Part shown: positions 1-5,968 of the stretch, one piece after another
Position numbering within the stretch: the stretch's first letter is position 1
Layout of the letters: each line of letters starts with the position of its first letter
DNA from: JACVRW01 sp034664105
GTDB lineage: Bacteria; Actinomycetota; Thermoleophilia; Solirubrobacterales; Thermoleophilaceae
Length of the DNA stretch: 21,651 nt
Direction: 5' to 3'
Assembly: GCA_034664105.1 (NCBI GenBank)
Contig: JAXDIH010000199.1
Coordinates: 1-21,651, forward strand
The notes under the pieces: generated by a model
The model's input: only the letters and a program-made list of their open reading frames with translations
Databases searched by the model: none
What the model was told of the DNA's origin: nothing
Program-made: the position numbers and the translations under genes

Positions 1-515
1 CCGAGCTCGCCCGCCAGGCGACCGGCGGCCTCGGGGTCGGGGTCGTGGCAGACGCCCGGGCCGTACTCCGCGGCCGCGAGGCAGCGGGCCGCCCACGCGC
101 CGTGCAGGCCGCAGCCGATGATGCCCACGCTGCGCGCGTCCTCGCGTGCCAGCTCCTGCGCGGCAAGCGCGGCCACCGCTCCGGTGCGCAGGGCGGTGAC
201 AGAGCGCACGTCCACGAGCGCGAGCGGCTCGCCGGTCTCCGACGAGGACACGCAGACCATCCCCATCACCACGGGCAGCCCGGCCTGCGGGTTCTGAGGG
301 AACGAGGTGACCCACTTCAGGATCGCCAGCCCGGCGCCCTTGGCGGGCATCGCGCGGAAGTCGCCGCTGGGCGGGGCCTCCAGGTAGACCTTGGGCGGCA
401 TCTCCCACTGGCCGGCGGCGTACTCGACGAAGCCTTCGCGGACGCGCTCGATCGCCTCGGCGGGCGAAATCGCGGCAAAGACGTCCTCCTGGCTGAACAC
501 GGGGAGCTGCGGCAC
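1..515 (-). CDS. Ornithine cyclodeaminase / mu-crystallin family protein (3' part missing)
   Basis: About 171 N-terminal residues are present; the frame runs off the left edge of the window. The translation starts MPQLPVFSQEDVFAAISPAE and carries features of the OCD/mu-crystallin family: the PPKVYL strand, a KWVTSFPQNP stretch (substrate-site lysine region), then LVDVRSVTALRTGAVAALAA followed by a Rossmann NAD(P)-binding turn GIIGCGLHG. Characterised members include ornithine cyclodeaminase, alanine dehydrogenase, pyrroline-2-carboxylate reductase and ketimine reductases, and this fragment does not say which one this is. Family length is about 310-330 residues, so roughly half is seen. I chose GTG at 515 because it lies 7 nt after a TAGCGT hexamer and the protein aligns from there; no Shine-Dalgarno sequence is visible. 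It diverges from the small gene at 537. Confidence 0.85.
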   Translation of the reverse strand, partial: MPQLPVFSQEDVFAAISPAEAIERVREGFVEYAAGQWEMPPKVYLEAPPSGDFRAMPAKGAGLAILKWVTSFPQNPQAGLPVVMGMVCVSSSETGEPLALVDVRSVTALRTGAVAALAAQELAREDARSVGIIGCGLHGAWAARCLAAAEYGPGVCHDPDPEAAGRLAGEL

Positions 516-521
516 CGCCGG

Positions 522-528
522 TACGCTA
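522..528. promoter_or_regulatory. Candidate shared, symmetric -10 element for divergent leaderless genes
   Basis: The seven bases TACGCTA read TACGCT on the plus strand and TAGCGT on the minus strand, so both strands fit TAnnnT. The plus hexamer ends 9 nt before ATG at 537; the minus hexamer ends 7 nt before GTG at 515. This spacing fits transcription starting at or near both start codons. No good -35 hexamer is seen on either side. The role is inferred from spacing and the repeated pattern elsewhere in the window. Confidence 0.45.
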
Positions 529-536
529 CTCAGCCC

Positions 537-785
537 ATGAGCCGCAACGGAAAGCAGCGCCCCGCGCGGCCGCGCATCGAGGTCGAGGGCGGCGGCGCGG
601 CGTCACCAGAGGAGGCCGCGGCGATAGCGGCCGCGATCGAGCAGTTCCTGCGCGACACGGCGCCGCCGCCGGCCTCCGAAGGACCCAGCATGAGCCCATG
701 GCTGCGCGCCGGCCTCTTCGAGGGCACCGGACGCGACCCGGTCGGGCCGTCGCCGTGGGGCGACGGCGAGCGCTGGGGCGCGTAG
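537..785 (+). CDS. Small protein, possible acyl-CoA carboxylase epsilon-like subunit
   Basis: An 82-residue protein starting MSRNGKQRPARPRIEVEGGG. A basic N-terminus is followed by a helix rich in Ala and Glu (PEEAAAIAAAIEQFLRDTA, about residues 24-42), a Pro-rich linker, and an SPWLRAGLFEG segment with a Trp/Gly-rich tail. This order resembles the small epsilon subunits of actinobacterial acyl-CoA carboxylases: a strand, a helix beginning with PEE, then a tail with SxW near the C-terminus. Those subunits bridge the biotin-carboxylase and carboxyltransferase subunits. The resemblance is judged by eye and is weak because the family is short and variable. No carboxyltransferase is adjacent, although a biotin carboxylase/BCCP lies at 10344. 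The start is ATG with no Shine-Dalgarno sequence and a TACGCT hexamer 9 nt upstream, so it may be leaderless. Confidence 0.5.
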   Translation: MSRNGKQRPARPRIEVEGGGAASPEEAAAIAAAIEQFLRDTAPPPASEGPSMSPWLRAGLFEGTGRDPVGPSPWGDGERWGA

Positions 786-855
786 CTCCGTCGCGGCCGC
801 CCGGGCTTTCGGCGTAAACGGCAGCTAACCAGGGGTGGGCGCCGCGCTTGCGGGA

Positions 856-902
856 GTGTGGGCCCCCAACGTCAGACATAGCCCCCGTTTCGGGGCCCAC
901 AC
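856..902. repeat. 11-bp inverted repeat with a competing inner hairpin
   Basis: GTGTGGGCCCC (856-866) pairs perfectly with GGGGCCCACAC (892-902) across a 25-nt loop. Inside, CCCCG-TTT-CGGGG (883-895) forms a smaller hairpin that shares bases 892-895, so the two folds exclude each other. The right arm runs into the first tandem repeat unit. It lies between convergent genes, so a role in transcript ends is the simplest guess. No T-run follows on either strand. Confidence 0.5.
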
Positions 903-988
903 CGGCCTCGCGGGGTTGCCACGAGGGCCCACACCCGCCCCGCGGGGCCGCCACGAGGGCCCACACCCGCCCCGCGGGGTTGCCACGA
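893..988. repeat. Three tandem 32-bp repeats in a convergent intergenic spacer
   Basis: The units are 893-924, 925-956 and 957-988, directly head to tail with no spacers. Each begins GGGCCCACACC and ends GCCACGA. Units 2 and 3 contain the palindrome CCCCGCGGGG and differ from each other only at two adjacent bases (CC versus TT); unit 1 differs at a few positions in its middle. A partial start of another unit (GGGC) follows at 989. The array is not CRISPR-like because there are no unique spacers. Confidence 0.85.
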
Positions 989-1024
989 GGGCTCGGGCCG
1001 CCCTTTATTGCTGCCGTTGGCCGA

Positions 1025-1040
1025 GGCCCGAGCGCGGGCC
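1025..1040. terminator. Hairpin just downstream of the amidase stop
   Basis: GGCCCG-AGCG-CGGGCC is a perfect 6-bp stem with a 4-nt loop, 6 nt beyond the amidase stop codon and upstream of the repeat block. No T-run follows on either strand, so it would be at best a GC-only terminator or 3'-end stabiliser. Confidence 0.35.
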
Positions 1041-1046
1041 GGGGCT

Positions 1047-2480
1047 CTACCCGGCCGCCGCGAAGACCGGCGGCAGCCGCTCGGCCCACGGCTGCGCCCC
1101 TTCGAGCTGCGCGGCGATTCGGATCAGCACGTCCTCGCGTCCGTAGGCCGCCACCAGCTGCACGCCGATCGGCAGCCCGTCCTCCGACATGTGGAGGGGC
1201 AGCGTGATCGCCGGCTGGCCGGTGGTGTTGAAGCCCGCGGTGAAGACCGCGGCCGGCACGGCCGTCAGGATCGGCAGCATCGGGTTGTCGGCCGGGGCGT
1301 CGTAGGTGCCCAGCGGCGTCGGCGGCACCGCCATCGTCGGCGTGAGCAGCAGGTCGAAGCCGCTCGCCCACCACTCCGCGCTGCGCCGCGTCACGTCCTG
1401 AGCGAACTCCATCGCGGCCAGGTAGTCGGCCGCCGAGTGGCTGCGACCCTGCTCCGCCAGCGCCCAGGTGAGCGGCTCCACGTCGTCCGGCCCGATCGAG
1501 CGGCCGGTTCGCCGCTCCCAGTAGGCCAGGTTGTACGCCACCCCGCCCGTCCAGCGCACCAGGAAGTTGGGGATGTAGTTCTCGTCGTCGAGCGCGTCCG
1601 GGAATCCGACCTCGACCGAGTGCCCGAGCGACTCCAGCAGCCGTGCGGCGCCCTCGGCGGCCGCAACGCAGTCCGGGTGCGCCTCGAAGTCGCCGCCCGG
1701 CGGGCGGGTGAGCAGCCCGATCCGCAGCTTGCCCGGATCCGCCCCCACCTCCTCGCCGTAGGAGCGCTCGCGCGCCGGCGCAACGTAGGGCTCGCCGGGC
1801 GGCGGGTCGGACACCCACTCGAGCACCGCGGCGGCGTCGCGCACCGAGCGCGACACCACCAGCTCCGTCACGAGCCCGGACATGAAGTCGCCGAACTCGG
1901 GCGCGAGCGACACGCGTCCCCGCGATGGCTTGAGGCCCACGAGCCCGCAGCAGGAGGCGGGGATCCGGATCGACCCGCCGCCGTCGTTGGCGTGGGCGAT
2001 CGGCACGAGCCCGGCCGCCACCGCAGCGGCAGAGCCGCCGCTGGACCCGCCCGGCGAGCGCGTGGTGTCCCACGGGTTGCGCGTCGCCCCGTAGGCCACC
2101 GGCTCGGTGGTGGGCAGGATGCCCAGCTCGGGCGTGTTCGTCTTGCCCAGCGACACGAAGCCCGCCTCGCGAAAGCGCCGCGCCAGCCAGGTGTCCTCCG
2201 CCTCGGTCCAGCCGACGTCGCGCAGGAACGCCATGCCCTCGTGCATCGGGTCGCCCGCGGTGTGGCACATCAGGTCCTTCACGAGGAACGGCACACCCCG
2301 GAACGGGCCGTCGGCCGGCTCCGCCGCCAGCGCCTGCTCGAACAGCGGGTGGATCACCGCGTTGAGCTCGCCGTTGAGCGCCTCGACCCGCTCTATGGCC
2401 GCTTCCACGAGCTCCCGGGGCGTGACTTCCCCGGAGCGGACGAGGTCGGCCTGAGCGGTGGCGTCGAGATGCGGATCCAT
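1047..2480 (-). CDS. Amidase (amidase-signature family, cyclic-dimer-hydrolase-like)
   Basis: A 477-residue amidase-signature hydrolase, full length for the family. The Ser-cisSer-Lys triad is intact: Lys68 in FLVKDL, cis-Ser146 in SPGGSSGGSAAAVAAG, and nucleophile Ser170 in NDGGGSIRIPASCCGLVG. The wording around the nucleophile (HANDGGGSIRIPAS, then GLKPSRGR) is like 6-aminohexanoate-cyclic-dimer hydrolases and related aryl or aliphatic amidases, rather than GatA, which usually has SDTGGS. It cleaves a C-N amide bond, but the true substrate cannot be read from sequence. There is no signal peptide, so it should be cytosolic. It shares no operon: its 5' end faces the sulfur operon and its 3' end faces the repeat spacer. 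The ATG at 2480 lies 8 nt after TACGCT with no Shine-Dalgarno sequence, so a leaderless mRNA is likely. Confidence 0.92.
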   Translation of the reverse strand: MDPHLDATAQADLVRSGEVTPRELVEAAIERVEALNGELNAVIHPLFEQALAAEPADGPFRGVPFLVKDLMCHTAGDPMHEGMAFLRDVGWTEAEDTWLARRFREAGFVSLGKTNTPELGILPTTEPVAYGATRNPWDTTRSPGGSSGGSAAAVAAGLVPIAHANDGGGSIRIPASCCGLVGLKPSRGRVSLAPEFGDFMSGLVTELVVSRSVRDAAAVLEWVSDPPPGEPYVAPARERSYGEEVGADPGKLRIGLLTRPPGGDFEAHPDCVAAAEGAARLLESLGHSVEVGFPDALDDENYIPNFLVRWTGGVAYNLAYWERRTGRSIGPDDVEPLTWALAEQGRSHSAADYLAAMEFAQDVTRRSAEWWASGFDLLLTPTMAVPPTPLGTYDAPADNPMLPILTAVPAAVFTAGFNTTGQPAITLPLHMSEDGLPIGVQLVAAYGREDVLIRIAAQLEGAQPWAERLPPVFAAAG

Positions 2481-2488
2481 GGCCGGCG

Positions 2489-2517
2489 AGCGTATCCGGC
2501 ACGCACCCTACGGTCTA
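2489..2517 (-). promoter_or_regulatory. Candidate promoter of the amidase gene
   Basis: On the minus strand, TAGACC (2517-2512), a 17-nt spacer, and TACGCT (2494-2489) form a -35/-10 pair. The -10 ends 8 nt before the amidase ATG at 2480, placing the transcript start about at the start codon. Its -35 overlaps a possible plus-strand -10 (TATCTT, 2516-2521) for the sulfur operon, so the two promoters could compete. Confidence 0.5.
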
Positions 2518-2598
2518 TCTTCGGAAACTCGACCGGGTTTTGGTACTTTCCATGTTGCAAGGCCGGCCCCGAAACTCCCCGCGGAGGACTGACAACCC

Positions 2599-4422
2599 AT
2601 GGAACCCACCTCGACCGAGCCGCGTCGCAAAGGCCGGAAGGGCTCGCTCGAAAATCCCGAGGTCCTGGAGAACGTCCCCGGGCACATCATCCCGATCCTC
2701 GAGCGCGAGTTCGACGACTTCGACAACGAGGCCGAGAAGTACCTCGCCGGCGACACGCCCGAGACGGAGTTCATCGGCTTCCGCCTCAAGCAGGGGGTGT
2801 ACGGCCAGCGCCAGGCCGACGTGCAGATGATCCGGGTGAAGCTGCCGTTCGGCGGCATCACGCCGGAGCAGATGGAGGCCTTCGCGTCCGTGGTCGAGAA
2901 GTGGGCGCCCCTCAACAAGGGCCACATCACCACCCGCCAGAACATCCAGCTCCACCACATCCCGCTGCGCGACGCCGCCGAGGCGATCCGCGAGCTGTCG
3001 GACTCCGGCCTGTCGAGCCGCGAGGGCTGCGGGAACACGGTCCGCAACGTGACCGGCGACCCCTGGGCCGGCGTGTGCGAGGACGAGCTCTTCGACCCCA
3101 CGCCGTACGTGGGCGCCTACGTGCGCTACTTCGTGCGCCACCCCACCACCCAGCTGATGCCGCGCAAGGTCAAGACGGCCTTCACAGCGACGGACGAGGA
3201 CCGCGCGATCACCGGCATCCACGACGTGGCCTACATCCCGCGCATCCGCGACGGCGTCAAGGGCTTCGAGATGCGCGTCGGCGGAGGCACGTCGATCATG
3301 CCGCGCGTCGCTCCCACGCTCTACGACTTCGTGGCCGCCGACGACGGCGAGTACCTGAAGGCCGCCGAGGCCGTGTTCCGCATCTTCGACCGCCAGGAGT
3401 GGCTGCGGGCGAACCGCGCACGGGCGCGGCTCAAGGTCTTCGTCGACAAGTTCGGCATCGAGGAGCTGCGCAGCCAGGTCGAGGAGGAGCTCAAGGGCGA
3501 CTGGGTCAACGAGCGTGACTTCGACCCCGAGCCCCTGCTGTTCATCGACGACGAGGAGGCCGGAGCCCCCGGCATCCCCACCGCCTACGCCAGCCCCAAC
3601 GGCGACGGCAGCGAGTTCGAGCGCTGGCGCGCCACGAGCGTGCAGCCGCAGCGCCAGGCCGGGTTCTCGACCGTCCAGATCAAGGTCATCCGGGGCGACC
3701 TGACGCCCGAGCAGTTCCGCGGGCTCGCCGACCTGATGCGCCAGTACTCGGGCGGCTACTGCCGCACGACCGTCCACCAGAACCTGGTTCTGCGCTGGGT
3801 CCGCGACGAGACCGTGTACGAGGTCTGGCAGGCGCTCAAGGCCTTGGGCCTCGGGGACGCCGGCGTCGACGAGATCAACGACGTGATCAGCTGCCCCGGC
3901 ACCGACTCGTGCAAGCTCGGGATCACCAGCTCGATGGGGCTCAACCACGCCGTGCGCGAGCGCATCGAGTCGATGGAGATCGAGGATCCGCTCACGCGCC
4001 GGGTGCACATCAAGATGTCCGGCTGCCCGAACGGCTGCAGCCAGCACCACATCGCGAACATCGGGTTCTACGGCGCGTCGATCAAGGTCGGCGAGCACAC
4101 GATCCCCGCGTACGTCGCTCACATCGGCGGCAACTACGAGGGCGGTGAGGTGCTCTACGGCGCCCGGCTCAAGGTGCGCCTGGCCGCCAAGCGCGTGCCG
4201 GACGCCGTCGAGCGCTGGCTGCGGATGTACGAGGCCGAGCGCGAGGACGGCGAGGCGTTCAACGACTTCGCCGAGCGCGTGGGCACCATCCGCTTCGAGG
4301 ACGAGGCTCGCGACCTGGCACTGCCGATCGAGTTCTCGCTCGAGAACATGAGCCACTTCATCGACTGGCAGCGCAGCGAGCCCTTCCAGGTGATCAGGGG
4401 CGAGGGCGAATGCGCGGTCTAG
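2599..4422 (+). CDS. sir: Ferredoxin-type assimilatory sulfite reductase (nitrite/sulfite reductase family)
   Basis: A 607-residue siroheme/[4Fe-4S] reductase with the two-fold repeated architecture: a ferrodoxin-like half (about 55-125), siroheme domain 1 (about 140-265), then the second pair (about 355-600). The Fe-S/siroheme cysteines are present as CPGTDSC (Cys432, Cys438) and CPNGC (Cys476, Cys480). It would reduce sulfite to sulfide in the cytosol using six electrons from ferredoxin. Nitrite reductases share the fold, but the direct link to an APS reductase and ATP sulfurylase points to sulfite. Cys144 in EGCGNTVRN and Tyr68 in GVYGQ are candidates for the Tyr-Cys crosslink known in the mycobacterial enzyme; this is not certain. 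A Shine-Dalgarno GGAGG (2583-2587) precedes the ATG by 11 nt, so this gene has a leader, unlike its divergent neighbour. It overlaps cysH by 13 nt. Confidence 0.93.
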   Translation: MEPTSTEPRRKGRKGSLENPEVLENVPGHIIPILEREFDDFDNEAEKYLAGDTPETEFIGFRLKQGVYGQRQADVQMIRVKLPFGGITPEQMEAFASVVEKWAPLNKGHITTRQNIQLHHIPLRDAAEAIRELSDSGLSSREGCGNTVRNVTGDPWAGVCEDELFDPTPYVGAYVRYFVRHPTTQLMPRKVKTAFTATDEDRAITGIHDVAYIPRIRDGVKGFEMRVGGGTSIMPRVAPTLYDFVAADDGEYLKAAEAVFRIFDRQEWLRANRARARLKVFVDKFGIEELRSQVEEELKGDWVNERDFDPEPLLFIDDEEAGAPGIPTAYASPNGDGSEFERWRATSVQPQRQAGFSTVQIKVIRGDLTPEQFRGLADLMRQYSGGYCRTTVHQNLVLRWVRDETVYEVWQALKALGLGDAGVDEINDVISCPGTDSCKLGITSSMGLNHAVRERIESMEIEDPLTRRVHIKMSGCPNGCSQHHIANIGFYGASIKVGEHTIPAYVAHIGGNYEGGEVLYGARLKVRLAAKRVPDAVERWLRMYEAEREDGEAFNDFAERVGTIRFEDEARDLALPIEFSLENMSHFIDWQRSEPFQVIRGEGECAV

Positions 4423-5024
4423 CGAACGTCACCGCGGAGGAGCTGCTCGCCGTCGCCGTCGAGCGGCATCACCCCAGCCTGCTGCTGGCCTGCTCCTTCC
4501 AGAAGGAGGAGTCGGTGCTGATCGACATGCTGATGAGCATCGAACCGACCGCCCGCGTGTTCACCATCGATACCGGCGTGCTTTTCCCGGAGACATACGA
4601 GACCTGGCGCAAGATCGAGGACCGCTACGGCCTCCACATCGAGGTGATCGACGCCACCCCGCCGAACGGCACGCCCTGGAGCGCCGCGACCTGCTGCGGG
4701 CAGCGCAAGGTGGACGCGCTGGACGAGGCGCTGGCCGGTGCGGACGCCTGGATCACGGGGATCCGCCGTGAGCAGAGCCCCACGCGCGCGGAGGCCACCA
4801 AGCACGAATGGAGCCCAGGTCGAGGGGTGTGGAAGTTCAACCCGCTGGTCGACTGGAGCGACGCCGACGTCTGGCGCTACGTGCACGAACACGACCTTCC
4901 TTACAATCCGCTCCACGATCAGGGGTACGCGTCCATCGGCTGCGCCCCCTGCACACTCCCCGGCAACGGACGCGAAGGGCGTTGGGCCGGTCAAGAGAAG
5001 ACGGAGTGCGGACTGCACGTATGA
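4410..5024 (+). CDS. cysH: Assimilatory adenylylsulfate (APS) reductase, Fe-S type
   Basis: A 204-residue CysH-family protein. Cys95-Cys96 (CCGQRK) and Cys178/Cys181 (CAPC) are the ligands of the [4Fe-4S] cluster that marks APS rather than PAPS reductases, and the C-terminal ECGLHV carries the catalytic Cys200. TGIRREQSPTRA and the SFQKEESVLIDML segment belong to the nucleotide-binding core. It converts APS to sulfite and AMP, probably with thioredoxin as reductant. The protein is shorter than the usual 230-250 residues, mainly at the N-terminus, but all key residues are there. The start codon lies inside the end of sir (13-nt overlap), and the stop overlaps the proposed cysD start as ATGA, so translation is likely coupled. 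No APS kinase gene is present, which fits an APS-using enzyme. Confidence 0.94.
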   Translation: MRGLANVTAEELLAVAVERHHPSLLLACSFQKEESVLIDMLMSIEPTARVFTIDTGVLFPETYETWRKIEDRYGLHIEVIDATPPNGTPWSAATCCGQRKVDALDEALAGADAWITGIRREQSPTRAEATKHEWSPGRGVWKFNPLVDWSDADVWRYVHEHDLPYNPLHDQGYASIGCAPCTLPGNGREGRWAGQEKTECGLHV

Positions 5025-5968
5025 GCGTGCTGGATAGCCCGCGCGACTCGCGCGGCGATCACATGAGCTACGAGATCTCACACCTTCGGGCGCTCGAGTC
5101 CGAGGCCATCCACGTGATCCGCGAGGTGGCCGCGGAGCTCGAGCGCGGCGTGCTGCTCTTCTCCGGCGGCAAGGACTCGGCCGTACTGCTGCACCTCGCC
5201 CGCAAGGCCTTCCACCCGGCCGGCCTGCCCTTCCCCGTGATGCACGTCGACACGGGGCACAACTTCCCTGAGGTGATCGAGTACCGCGACCGGATCGTCG
5301 CCGAGGTGGGCGCGCAGCTGATCGTGGCGAGCGTCCAGGAGTCGATCGACAAGGGTCGTGTGGTCGAGGAGAAGGGCCCGCGCGCGTCGCGCAACCGACT
5401 GCAATCCGTGACGCTGCTCGACGCGCTCGAGGAGCACGGCTTCAAGGCGGCCTTCGGCGGCGCCCGCCGCGACGAGGAGCGTGCCCGCGCGAAGGAGCGG
5501 ATCATGTCCTTCCGCGACGACTTCGGCCAGTGGGACCCGAAGGCCCAGCGCCCCGAGGTCTGGAACCTCTACAACGGGTTCATCAAGCCGGGCGAGCACG
5601 TGCGCGTGTTCCCGCTGTCCAACTGGACCGAGCTCGACGTCTGGCAGTACATCAACGAGGAGGGCATCGAGCTGCCCTCGATCTACTTCGCTCACGAGCG
5701 CGACGTCTTCCGGCGCGACGGGATGATCTACTCGACCTCGGACTTCGTGGAGCTGCTGCCGGACGAGGAGACCTTCTCCGAGTTCGTGCGCTTCCGGACC
5801 GTCGGCGACATGAGCTGCACCGGCGCGGTCGCCTCCCGCGCGGCCACCCTCGAGGAGGTGGTGGCGGAGATCGCCGCCACGCGGATCACCGAGCGCGGCG
5901 AGACGCGCGCGGACGACCGCATCTCGGAGGCCGCCATGGAGGACCGCAAGAAGGAGGGCTACTTCTGA
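5021..5968 (+). CDS. cysD: Sulfate adenylyltransferase subunit 2 (ATP sulfurylase small subunit)
   Basis: CysD of 315 residues. It has the PP-loop motif SGGKDS (48-53) followed by AVLLHLARKAF, then MHVDTGHNFPEV, FGGARRDEERARAKER, PLSNWTELDVWQYI and the C-terminal DRISEAAMEDRKKEGYF, all typical of the family. With CysN it makes APS from ATP and sulfate in the cytosol. The start at 5021 gives a 4-nt ATGA overlap with cysH and adds 14 residues. ATG at 5063 would start MSYEISHLRALESE, which matches the E. coli N-terminus more closely and gives 301 residues. I prefer 5021 for coupling but cannot exclude 5063. The end of cysD contains the ribosome-binding site of cysN. Confidence 0.94.
   Translation: MSVLDSPRDSRGDHMSYEISHLRALESEAIHVIREVAAELERGVLLFSGGKDSAVLLHLARKAFHPAGLPFPVMHVDTGHNFPEVIEYRDRIVAEVGAQLIVASVQESIDKGRVVEEKGPRASRNRLQSVTLLDALEEHGFKAAFGGARRDEERARAKERIMSFRDDFGQWDPKAQRPEVWNLYNGFIKPGEHVRVFPLSNWTELDVWQYINEEGIELPSIYFAHERDVFRRDGMIYSTSDFVELLPDEETFSEFVRFRTVGDMSCTGAVASRAATLEEVVAEIAATRITERGETRADDRISEAAMEDRKKEGYF
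5951..5967 (+). promoter_or_regulatory. Shine-Dalgarno sequence and CTG start of cysN
   Basis: AAGGAGG at 5951-5957 is followed after 7 nt by CTG at 5965, which overlaps the cysD stop as CTGA. This is the strongest Shine-Dalgarno sequence noticed in the window. It decides the cysN start, because no ATG, GTG or TTG occurs in the cysN frame between GTG 5530, deep inside cysD, and the P-loop. Confidence 0.7.

Larger units (their letters stand above)
817..1018. repeat. Short inverted repeats bounding a repeat-filled spacer
   Basis: AACGGCAGC at 817-825 recurs as its exact reverse complement GCTGCCGTT at 1010-1018. Read inward, both ends then continue with a looser match that includes AGGG. They enclose the 856-902 inverted repeat and the three 32-bp tandem repeats. 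The spacer between the stops at 785 and 1047 is 261 bp and has no convincing gene. No target-site duplication is visible, so a miniature mobile element is only one possible reading. Confidence 0.45.

Noticed and set aside
893..988. CRISPR array
   Set aside because: Units are directly adjacent with no spacers, and no cas gene is present.
526..2502. 658-codon minus-strand frame covering the amidase and the repeat spacer
   Set aside because: It is out of frame with the amidase motifs and its end simply reads through the tandem repeats.
2516..2549. Promoter for sir from TATCTT (2516-2521) or TACTTT (2544-2549)
   Set aside because: Neither has a convincing -35; one of them is probably used because sir needs a leader, but I cannot choose.
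5530..5964. cysN starting at GTG 5530
   Set aside because: This would overlap cysD by more than 400 nt and add low-complexity Arg-rich sequence with no family match; CTG 5965 has the Shine-Dalgarno sequence and correct length.
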